A DNA stretch of 64,000 nucleotides, from positions 1-64,000 of the forward strand of contig NZ_CAMZFB010000006.1 in NCBI RefSeq assembly GCF_947305955.1. Direction: 5' to 3'. The notes under the pieces were generated by a model. It made no database searches, was not told the DNA's origin, and saw only the letters and a program-made list of their open reading frames with translations. A program made the translations under genes and the position numbers. Source of the stretch: an uncultured Brevundimonas sp. Its GTDB lineage: Bacteria; Pseudomonadota; Alphaproteobacteria; Caulobacterales; Caulobacteraceae. This document shows, in pieces, positions 56,691 through 64,000 of this stretch (position 1 is its first letter; every line of letters begins with the position of its first letter).

Positions 56691-57416
56691 ATGACGCTCA
56701 GCATCCGACAGTTCCCGTGCCGCTCTGACAACTATGGCTTTCTGGTCCGCGACGAGGCGACCGGAATGGTGGCGGCGGTCGATACGCCCGATGCACAGGC
56801 CATTCTGGATGATCTGGCCGCGTCGGGATGGGGGCGGCTGGACCTGATCCTGAACACCCACTGGCACCCCGATCACACCGAGGGCAATGAGCGCCTGAAG
56901 GCGGAGACCGGCTGTGTCATCTATGGGCCGGAAGAGGTAAGGCGCGCGGCACCGCTGGATCACGTGGTCCATGACGGGGCCGAGGTGAAGCTGGGCGAGA
57001 CGGTCTTCCGCGTGGCCGAGGCCCCCGGACACACGCTCGGCCACGTGGTCTTCCATGCGGTCGAGGAGAAGGTCGCGTTTGTGGGGGATGTGATGTTTGC
57101 GCTGGGCTGTGGCCGTCTGTTTGAAGGCACGCCCGAGCAGATGTGGGAGAGCCTGCAGCACATTGCGTCGTGGGACGAGGCGACGGCCGTTTATTGCGCG
57201 CATGAATATACGGCATCGAATGCGCGGTTTGCCCTGAGCCTGTCGCAGGAGCCGGAGCTGGTGGCCCATTGCGAGGCGATCTTTGCCAAGCGCGAGCGGG
57301 GCGAGGCCACAGTGCCGACCTCGGTGGGCGTGGAGAAACGCTTCAACCCGTTCCTGACGGCAGATGTCGCGACCTTCGCCGAGCGCCGCGCCGCCAAGGA
57401 TGGCTTTAGCGGCTGA
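56691..57416 (+). CDS. gloB: hydroxyacylglutathione hydrolase (glyoxalase II)
   Basis: LILNTHWHPDHTEGNERLKAETG, APGHTLGHVVFHA, FVGDVMFALGCGRLFEGTPEQMWESL, YCAHEYTASNARFAL. Confidence 0.95.
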   Translation: MTLSIRQFPCRSDNYGFLVRDEATGMVAAVDTPDAQAILDDLAASGWGRLDLILNTHWHPDHTEGNERLKAETGCVIYGPEEVRRAAPLDHVVHDGAEVKLGETVFRVAEAPGHTLGHVVFHAVEEKVAFVGDVMFALGCGRLFEGTPEQMWESLQHIASWDEATAVYCAHEYTASNARFALSLSQEPELVAHCEAIFAKRERGEATVPTSVGVEKRFNPFLTADVATFAERRAAKDGFSG

Positions 57417-57422
57417 TCCGGA

Positions 57423-58289
57423 TCAGTCCTGCGGGATGATGGCGCGGATGATACGGGCAGACGACGGGCGACCCGCTGCGCCCCGCGAGGGATCGACCAC
57501 GATCCGCAGCTCGCCGCGCTGATAGGTCACGGCCGAGCGGCCACCCTCGACGATAGTGATGACGCGAAGGCGATCAAGGAAGGGCTTGGCGCTGGGCGAG
57601 CGGGCGATGCGGATGACGGTATCGGTCGCCACAATCAGGGCTTCGAGGCACAGGGCCTCCGAGCCGTCGCCGGAGACATTGATCTGGACCAGACGGCCCA
57701 GAGCGTCACTGATGAGGCCCGAGCGGCGCGTCATCAGGTTGAACATCTGGACCGGACCCAGAGATTGCGGCTCGAGGTTCGGGGCGGTGCCGCCCAGCGA
57801 AGAGACGGGCGAGCCGCCCGGACTGCGCGGCGAATAGAGGGTCAAGCCACCGCCGGAGGTCACACGCAGGACCTGCGCGCCCGCATCGTTGCGATAGATG
57901 GTGTCGCCGCGCGGTGCCGAGGACGGGCGCAGCACCCACGTCTCGTTCGAGCGGTCAAAGCGCAGCAGCAGCAGATTGCCGGAATGGCCCAGCGCAAAGG
58001 TCTGGCCCGTCGCCGCCGTATAGCGGCCGGGAGCAGGGGTGGTGCGCGTGACGGGCTGGGGCCGGACCGGGCGCTCATATTCGTAATGGGCGTGGCCGCG
58101 AATGGCGTTGGCGGTCTGCTGGGCATGGGCCGAGGGTGCACAGCACAGAAGAACCGACGCGGTACACAGGCCAAGGCTGAGCATCGCAACCGCACTGTGT
58201 TGGGCGCGCAAAATAGCGTCCGGAACGGTTGAGGTTCCGGCTTGCAGCGCACGCGGATTCTCCGCTTGAGGCACAGCCACACAGGTCAT
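57423..58289 (-). CDS. hypothetical secreted protein (possibly DUF4908)
   Basis: Signal-like hydrophobic segment, then TFALGHSGNLLLLRFDRSNETWVLRPSSAPRGDTIYRNDAG. Confidence 0.6.
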   Translation of the reverse strand: MTCVAVPQAENPRALQAGTSTVPDAILRAQHSAVAMLSLGLCTASVLLCCAPSAHAQQTANAIRGHAHYEYERPVRPQPVTRTTPAPGRYTAATGQTFALGHSGNLLLLRFDRSNETWVLRPSSAPRGDTIYRNDAGAQVLRVTSGGGLTLYSPRSPGGSPVSSLGGTAPNLEPQSLGPVQMFNLMTRRSGLISDALGRLVQINVSGDGSEALCLEALIVATDTVIRIARSPSAKPFLDRLRVITIVEGGRSAVTYQRGELRIVVDPSRGAAGRPSSARIIRAIIPQD

Positions 58290-58338
58290 GGGGTTATTTG
58301 TCCGCCTGCGGCGCGGCAGATTTTAGGCAAAACACGCG

Positions 58339-59064
58339 TCACCCTACGAGGTACTGGCCCCCGTTGAGAGAGAGGGTGCAGCCTGTGACATATCCAGCAC
58401 GCTCGCCGGACAGCCACGCGACCATATCGGCGATTTCCTCGCCCTTGCCAAGGCGCCCGACCGGAATCTGGGCGATGATGCCTTCAAGGACCTTGGGATC
58501 CATCGCATCGACCATGTCGGTGTCGATATAGCCCGGCGCGATACAGTTGACCGTCACACCCTTGCGGGCGTTCTCCAGCGCCAGAGCCTTGGTAAAGCCG
58601 ATCATGCCCGCCTTGGCGGCGGAATAGTTGGCTTGGCCGATCTGGCCCTTTTGGCCGTTGATCGAGGAGATGTTGACGATACGGCCCCAGTTGCGGTCAC
58701 GCATGCCGTTGATGACCTGACGGGTCATGTTGAACACCGAATCCATGTTCACACGGATGACCTCGGACCACTGTTCGGGCTGCATCTTGTGGAAGAAGCC
58801 GTCGCGGGTGATGCCGGCATTGTTCACCAGCACATCGACAGGGCCAAAACGTTCCTCGACCTCGGCGACGGCGCGGGCGCAGTCCTCGAACGAGCCGACA
58901 TTGCCCTTGACCACCATGACGCCCAGTTCCTCGGCCGTCTGGCGGGCAGCTTCGTCATTGCCGGAATAACCGGCGGCGACCTGAAATCCGTCTTCCTTGA
59001 GGCGTTGGACGATGGCCTTGCCAATCCCTCGGGTTCCACCGGTCACAAGTGCGGTACGCGCCAT
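58339..59064 (-). CDS. phaB: acetoacetyl-CoA reductase
   Basis: MARTALVTGGTRGIGKAIVQRL, NNAGITRDGFFHKMQPEQWSEVI, SSINGQKGQIGQANYSAAKAGMIGFTKALA. Confidence 0.93.
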   Translation of the reverse strand: MARTALVTGGTRGIGKAIVQRLKEDGFQVAAGYSGNDEAARQTAEELGVMVVKGNVGSFEDCARAVAEVEERFGPVDVLVNNAGITRDGFFHKMQPEQWSEVIRVNMDSVFNMTRQVINGMRDRNWGRIVNISSINGQKGQIGQANYSAAKAGMIGFTKALALENARKGVTVNCIAPGYIDTDMVDAMDPKVLEGIIAQIPVGRLGKGEEIADMVAWLSGERAGYVTGCTLSLNGGQYLVG

Positions 59065-59200
59065 AGCTAGCCCCTCCCGAATGCGTGAGTTCACGCTGTT
59101 CTAGAAAGACTTAGCGTCGAAAACCGGCAGTCGGCAAGGGCCATGCGCGTGCAGGCAGGCTTGCCGTTATGAACAAGCTGTGACCGGCCGGAGAGGTGGG

Positions 59201-60562
59201 TCAGTAGGCGAAGTCGCGGTAGAGGCGCGACAGGTCGCCCTTCCACTCGCCGTTGTACAGGTCCAGCAGGCGCTCGGCGGGGGTGATGCCGCTGTCGGCG
59301 ATCTCTTCCAGCTCGCCGAGGTAGCCGCGCTCGTCCACCATGCCGGCGGACAGGCGGTTGCGGTTCTTCAGGCCGTCCTTGGCGATGGCAACCATGTCCA
59401 CGGCCACGTCGCGGACGCTGCGGCCATTGACCTCGGCCTTCAGGCCCAGGCGCGTGACATCGCGGCGCAGGCGCTCGTGGTCCTCGATCGCCCAGTCCTT
59501 GCACAGGTCCCATGCGGCAGCCAGCGACGGCGCGTCATAGAAGATGCCGGTCCACAGGGCGGGCAGGGCGCAGATACGGCTCCACGGGCCGCCGTCGGCA
59601 CCGCGCATTTCGAGGTACTGTTTCAGGCGAACCTCGGGGAAGAGGGTCGTCAGGTGGTCGGCCCAGTCCTTGATGGTGGCGCGCTCGCCCGGAAGGGCAT
59701 CGACCTTGCCGTCCATGAAGGCGCGGAAATCCTGACCCGACAGGTCGTGGTAGGTGTCGCCGCGCTTGGCGAAATACATCGGCACGCCCAGTGCGTAATC
59801 GACATAGCGTTCATAGCCGAATCCGTCCTGGAAGACGAAGTCCAGCATGCCGGTGCGGTCGGGGTCGGTGTCGGTCCAGACATTGGCCCGCGAGGACAGG
59901 AAGCCGCTGGGCTTGCCCTCGATGAAGGGGCTGTTGGCGAACAGGGCCGTGGCGATGGGTTGCAGCGCCAGCGAGGTGCGGAACTTCATCACCATGTCGG
60001 CTTCGTCGGCGAAGTCGAGGTTGGCCTGAATGGTCGAGGTCCGCAGCATCATGTCGAGGCCCAGCTTGCCCTTCTTGGGCATGTAGGTGCGCATGATGTT
60101 GTAGCGGCCCTTGGGCATGACCGGCACGTCCTCGCGTTTCCACATCGGGTCGAAACCGACGCCGAGGAAGCCGAGGCCGATCTGGTCGGCCACCTGTTTG
60201 ACCTCCATCAGGTGCTGGCCGGTCTCGTTACAGATGTCGTGCATGGTGGCCAGGGGCGCACCTGACAACTCGAACTGGCCACCCGGTTCAAGGCTGATGG
60301 AGGCGGAAAAGCCCTCGGCATTCTTGCGCTCAAGAGCGATGACGTTCTCGCCCTCATAGACCGGAGCCCAGCCGAAGCGGGTCAGGCCGTCGAGCATGGC
60401 CTTGATGCCATTGCCGCCCTCATAGGCCGGACGGCGCAGGGTCGAACGGTCGAAGCCGAACTTTTCATGCTCTGCACCCACGCGCCACTGGTCGGCGGGC
60501 TTTTCGCCACGGCTGATGGTTTCGATCAGCTGTTCTTTGGTGAGCGGCGCGTAATCAGCCAT
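59201..60562 (-). CDS. gshA: glutamate-cysteine ligase
   Basis: RVGAEHEKFGFDRSTLRRPAYEG, ISLEPGGQFELSGAPLATMHDIC, MRTYMPKKGKLGLDMMLRTSTIQANLDF. Confidence 0.95.
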   Translation of the reverse strand: MADYAPLTKEQLIETISRGEKPADQWRVGAEHEKFGFDRSTLRRPAYEGGNGIKAMLDGLTRFGWAPVYEGENVIALERKNAEGFSASISLEPGGQFELSGAPLATMHDICNETGQHLMEVKQVADQIGLGFLGVGFDPMWKREDVPVMPKGRYNIMRTYMPKKGKLGLDMMLRTSTIQANLDFADEADMVMKFRTSLALQPIATALFANSPFIEGKPSGFLSSRANVWTDTDPDRTGMLDFVFQDGFGYERYVDYALGVPMYFAKRGDTYHDLSGQDFRAFMDGKVDALPGERATIKDWADHLTTLFPEVRLKQYLEMRGADGGPWSRICALPALWTGIFYDAPSLAAAWDLCKDWAIEDHERLRRDVTRLGLKAEVNGRSVRDVAVDMVAIAKDGLKNRNRLSAGMVDERGYLGELEEIADSGITPAERLLDLYNGEWKGDLSRLYRDFAY

Positions 60563-60628
60563 GTGTAACCCCTGTAGTTGCGGGTTAGATGCGCAACCCG
60601 CGCCCGCTTCACAAGCCCCTTTGGAAAC

Positions 60629-61348
60629 TTATCGTTCCCAATCCCCAACCGCGTATTGCCACAGCGTCATGGCAGAGATGGCGGCGGTGTCGGCGCGCAG
60701 GATGCGCGGGCCAAGCGAGACGGCGGTGGTGAAGGGCAGGGCGCGCAGCATTTCGCGCTCTTCGGGCGAGAAGCCGCCCTCGGGGCCGATCAGGATCGAC
60801 CAAGCGCCGCCTCCTGCTTTCTGGAGGGCGTCGATGGCCGGATCACCGCCCGTCTCGTCGCAGAACATCAGCTTACGGCCTTCGGGCCAGTCTTTGATGA
60901 TGTCGGCCAGCTTTTTCGATTCATGCACGACCGGAACATCGAGGCGTCCGGTCTGTTCGGCGGCTTCCTCGGCGATGGCGTCGAGGCGGTCGAGGCGGAT
61001 GCGTTCGGCATTGGTGCGTTGGGTGATGACCAGTTGCACGGTCTTGGCACCCAGTTCCGCGGCCTTTTCGACCACGGTCTCGACGCGGGCCTTTTTGATG
61101 CCCGCAAGGATCAGTTCCAGATCGGGGCCGAACGCCTGATCGCGGGTCTTTTCCACGCAGCGCAGGATCACGCCCTTTTTGAGGATTTCCAGCACCTCGG
61201 CCCGCCACTCGCCATCCTCACCGTTGAACAGCAGGAGGTCGTCGCCTTGTTTCAGGCGCATGACCTGCGTCAGATAGCGGGACTGGTCGAGGGTGGGGGC
61301 AACAGCATGGCCTTCGGCCAGCGGGGCAGTGACGTGCAGACGGATCAT
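60629..61348 (-). CDS. rsmE: 16S rRNA (uracil1498-N3)-methyltransferase
   Basis: QSRYLTQVMRLKQGDDLLLFNG, ILIGPEGGFSPEEREMLRALPFTTAVSLGPRILRADTAAISAM. Confidence 0.95.
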   Translation of the reverse strand: MIRLHVTAPLAEGHAVAPTLDQSRYLTQVMRLKQGDDLLLFNGEDGEWRAEVLEILKKGVILRCVEKTRDQAFGPDLELILAGIKKARVETVVEKAAELGAKTVQLVITQRTNAERIRLDRLDAIAEEAAEQTGRLDVPVVHESKKLADIIKDWPEGRKLMFCDETGGDPAIDALQKAGGGAWSILIGPEGGFSPEEREMLRALPFTTAVSLGPRILRADTAAISAMTLWQYAVGDWER

Positions 61349-61393
61349 GGGCGCTGAATATCGCGCTTTTCGTCCATTTGGAAATGCACCGGA

Positions 61394-61811
61394 TCAGGAA
61401 ACAGGGCGCTGGGCCTGCTCATCCATATAGCGGGAGAAGGCGAGGGTGATTTCCTCGATGTCGTTGTAAAGGCCGGACTCATAGATTGGGACATCGAAGA
61501 CGGCCGGCCCGTTTTTGACGAGCTTCATTTCGCGAAACGACAGCAGTCCGTCGGGGCGGGCGATGCATGATGCGGCGTTCGCGATCAAGTTCGTGGGTCC
61601 AGATGACCTGGGGCGCTTTGCCCCTGCGTGATGTCTGTTGCGGGCTTGGTCTCGTGGCGATCGACGCACTCTTGGCCAGCACGTTTTTGGCCCAGAGGAT
61701 CAGCCTCTCCAGCGGGCCGGGTTCGATGATGGCCTTGTCGATCCTCTCATGAGGCCCATAGGCGCGTGACAGGAAGAACGTGGAGGGGGCCCTCGCGTTC
61801 ACCCTGCGCAT
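61394..61811 (-). pseudogene. probable frameshifted gene of unknown family
   Basis: ORF A (61479-61811, ...VIWTHELDRERRIMHRPP) and ORF B (61394-61669, ...RPDGLLSFREMKLVKNGPAVFDVPIYESG) join coherently by a one-base shift at a CCCC run near 61554-61557. Confidence 0.5.
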
Positions 61812-61816
61812 GGGGA

Positions 61817-61852
61817 AACGGGCGCGCAGGCTGGGTCGGCTGCGCGCCCGTT
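61817..61852 (-). terminator. strong hairpin, likely terminator of 61912-62196 gene
   Basis: Perfect 13-bp stem AACGGGCGCGCAG-gctgggtcgg-CTGCGCGCCCGTT; minus strand continues TTTCCCC. Confidence 0.55.
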
Positions 61853-61911
61853 ACGGGAGGCTCAACGGCGGGGGCTAAGGTGAAGAGCCTGCCGATTTGG
61901 GGGCTATGGCT

Positions 61912-62196
61912 TTACTGGGACGCGGGGACCACGCGCTGGGCCGCTTCGCCGACATTGTCGGCGGCATTGCCGATGCTTTCGGCAGCGCCGGCGATGGCGT
62001 TGCTTTCCACCTGCTTGCTTTGGCTCATGTTGAACAGGAAATAGCCGACGACGCCGATGGCGATGATGGCTACAAGAATACCCAGAATGCCCATGCCGCC
62101 ACCGCTCTTCTCGGTCACGACGGTGGTGGGGGTCTCGTTTGTGGTGACGGTCTCTACGCTGCCGTCCGGGTGTTCAATGCGTCGCTCGGTAGACAT
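61912..62196 (-). CDS. hypothetical single-TM protein
   Basis: MSTERRIEHPDGSVETVTTNETPTTVVTEKSGGGMGILGILVAIIAIGVVGYFLFNMSQSKQVESNAIAGAAESIG. Confidence 0.75.
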   Translation of the reverse strand: MSTERRIEHPDGSVETVTTNETPTTVVTEKSGGGMGILGILVAIIAIGVVGYFLFNMSQSKQVESNAIAGAAESIGNAADNVGEAAQRVVPASQ

Positions 62197-62331
62197 TTGA
62201 CATCCTCCTTGTCGATACAGGGCATAAGCGCGGCAGTGGAGGCTATTGTTCCGCTTATAGTTAAAATGCACACGGCCCGCAGGCGGTGACACCTGCGGGC
62301 CGTTGGTCGTTTCCGACTTTGATTTCGACGC

Positions 62332-63495
62332 TTACAGCGTGCGCGAGATCAGCAGCTTCATGATTTCATTGGTACCGCCGTAGATGCGCTGGACGCGGGC
62401 GTCCTTGTACAGTTGGGCGATCGGGTATTCGTTCATATAGCCATAGCCGCCGAACAGCTGGAGCATCTCGTCGATGGTCTCGCCCTGAATGTCGGTGACC
62501 CAGTATTTGGCCATCGACGCCGTGGCGGCATCCAGCTTGCCCTGCAGGTGTTGTTCGATGCAGTGGTTCACGAAGACGCGGGCGACGGTCAGCTTGGTCT
62601 TGACCTCGGCCAGTTTGAACTGGGTGTTCTGGAAGTCGATGACGCGCTTGCCGAAGGCCTTGCGTTCCTTGACGTAGGCAAGGGTAGCCTCAAGGCCGCG
62701 CTCGGCGGCGGCGCAGCCCTGAACGGCGATGTTCAGGCGTTCCTGCGGCAGTTGCTGCATCAGCTGGATAAAGCCCTGACCTTCGGAACCGCCAATGGCG
62801 TTTTCCAGCGGCACCTTCACATCGTTGAAGAACAGTTCGGAGGTGTCATTGGCCTCCATGCCGATCTTGTGCAGGTTGCGACCGCGCTCGAAGCCCTCGG
62901 CACCGTCGGTTTCAAGGCCGATCAGAGTGATACCCTTGCCGCCTTCGGACGGGTCGGTCTTGGCCACGACAATGATGAAGTTGGCCAGTTGGCCGTTGGT
63001 GATGAAGGTTTTGGAGCCGTTCAGCACATAATGGTCGCCGTTCTTGATGGCGGTGGTCTTCACACCCTGCAGGTCCGATCCGGCACCCGGCTCGGTCATG
63101 GCGATGGCCCCGACCAGTTCACCCGTTTGCAGGCGCGGCAGCCAGCGGGCCTTTTGCTCGGCCGTGCCGTAGTGCCAGATGTAGGGCATGACGATGGCGT
63201 TGTGCAGCGAGATGCCGAAATGGTCGGCACCCTGCCAGCCGAGCTGGTTCATGATCACCACCTCGTGGCGATAGTCACCGCCGAATCCGCCGTCTTCCTC
63301 GGGCATGGAGACGCCCAGAAGTCCGGCATCACCCGCCGCATTCCACAGGCCGCGCGGCACCGAGGAATCCGCGATCCACTGGGTCACCTTCTCGGGCGGG
63401 GCATGTTCGGCCACCCATTTGGAGACGCTGTCGTTGAACAGGATCAGGTCTTCGTCCTGCATGAAGGACGGGGTCGGCAGGTTCAGGGCGTTCAT
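62332..63495 (-). CDS. acyl-CoA dehydrogenase
   Basis: VGAIAMTEPGAGSDLQGVKTTA, GSKTFITNGQLANF, QLFGGYGYMNEYPIAQLYKDARVQRIYGGTNEIMKLLISRTL. Confidence 0.96.
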   Translation of the reverse strand: MNALNLPTPSFMQDEDLILFNDSVSKWVAEHAPPEKVTQWIADSSVPRGLWNAAGDAGLLGVSMPEEDGGFGGDYRHEVVIMNQLGWQGADHFGISLHNAIVMPYIWHYGTAEQKARWLPRLQTGELVGAIAMTEPGAGSDLQGVKTTAIKNGDHYVLNGSKTFITNGQLANFIIVVAKTDPSEGGKGITLIGLETDGAEGFERGRNLHKIGMEANDTSELFFNDVKVPLENAIGGSEGQGFIQLMQQLPQERLNIAVQGCAAAERGLEATLAYVKERKAFGKRVIDFQNTQFKLAEVKTKLTVARVFVNHCIEQHLQGKLDAATASMAKYWVTDIQGETIDEMLQLFGGYGYMNEYPIAQLYKDARVQRIYGGTNEIMKLLISRTL

Positions 63496-63570
63496 TGGCA
63501 TTCCTCTCTGGCACCGTCCGCTCTTCTGGTGGCGGGCTGGTGGTGTCGGCAGGTCGTCGGGGTAAAGAAA

Positions 63571-63599
63571 AAGGGCCTTTCCGTTGGGGAAAGGCCCTT
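63571..63599 (-). terminator. Rho-independent terminator of downstream-edge gene
   Basis: AAGGGCCTTTCC-gttg-GGGAAAGGCCCTT, minus strand followed by TTTCTTT. Confidence 0.8.
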
Positions 63600-63611
63600 G
63601 TCCGTTTCAGC

Positions 63612-64000
63612 TTAGAAAGCCGAGGCTTCCAGGTCCATCAGGACTTCTGCGCCGGTCTTCAGCTTGGTCAGGTGCGCCGCGGCATCCGGCAGGATGCGCT
63701 CGACGAAGTAGCGGCCCGTCTTCAGCTTGTTGGCGTAGAACGGATCGGTGTCGCCTGCGTCGATCTTGGCTTGGGCAGCCTTGGCCATCTGCGCCCAGAT
63801 GTAGGCGTAGGCGGTCAGGCCGAACAGGTGCAGGTAGTCGGTCGAGGCGGCACCGGCGTTGTCGGGGTTGGCCATGCCGTTCTGCATCAGCCACATGGTG
63901 CCTTCTTGCAGCTTGGCCTTAGCGTCGGCCAGACCGTCGACATACGACTTGATGGCTTCGTTGCCCGAGTTTTCCGAGACGAAGGCGTCGATGTCGCCGA
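63612..64000 (-). CDS. acyl-CoA dehydrogenase C-terminal part, truncated by window edge
   Basis: Reading frame open to window end; ...LHLFGLTAYAYIWAQMAKAAQAKIDAGDTDPFYANKLKTGRYFVERILPDAAAHLTKLKTGAEVLMDLEASAF typical of long (DmdC-type) ACAD C-termini. Confidence 0.8.
   Translation of the reverse strand, partial: GDIDAFVSENSGNEAIKSYVDGLADAKAKLQEGTMWLMQNGMANPDNAGAASTDYLHLFGLTAYAYIWAQMAKAAQAKIDAGDTDPFYANKLKTGRYFVERILPDAAAHLTKLKTGAEVLMDLEASAF

Noticed and set aside
1-64000. CRISPR arrays, tRNA/rRNA genes, transposases, prophage
   Set aside because: None were recognised on reading the sequence and ORF track; a tRNAscan/Infernal run would be needed to exclude small RNAs fully.

Overview
The window is a 64-kb, GC-rich, gene-dense chromosomal segment. 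Gene content and order (ctaC-ctaD-ctaB-ctaG-ctaE-surf1-M16 protease, GEDEF-EAL protein, dnaG-rpoD) suggest an alphaproteobacterium close to Caulobacterales. No database search was run, so product names rest on motif and family recognition.

Main blocks:
- 0-15.5 kb: fatty-acid or lipid-like acyl-CoA catabolic island (FadB/FadA-like, two AMP-forming ligases, three acyl-CoA dehydrogenases, TonB-dependent receptor, LuxR and TetR regulators).
- 16-20 kb: dnaG and rpoD.
- 20-23 kb: small VOC/SRPBCC/DUF1428 cluster.
- 23-24.9 kb: AT-rich island with two tandem paralogous methyltransferases, flanked by a 49-bp direct repeat.
- 25-40 kb: DEAD-box helicase, POT transporter, TonB receptor, TraB/GumN-like protein, TldD, and a PadR/DUF1700/DUF2807 module.
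- 40-48 kb: cytochrome c oxidase operon.
- 48-61 kb: PdeA-like protein, AlgH, peroxiredoxin, hybrid histidine kinase, pyrD, gloB, phaB, gshA, rsmE.
- 61-64 kb: a probable frameshifted gene and acyl-CoA dehydrogenases.

Most notable observations:
1. An in-frame TAA splits the housekeeping sigma factor RpoD into two ORFs (regions 1.1/1.2/NCR and regions 2-4). It is either a real split or readthrough gene or a one-base sequence error.
2. The methyltransferase island is bounded by a duplicated 3' end of the neighbouring gene.
3. A similar palindrome-like 16-mer lies upstream of four transcription units in the acyl-CoA island.
4. A terminator-like hairpin has a 3' arm that is also the Shine-Dalgarno sequence of the next gene.
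5. The M16 peptidase has a probable CTG start codon.
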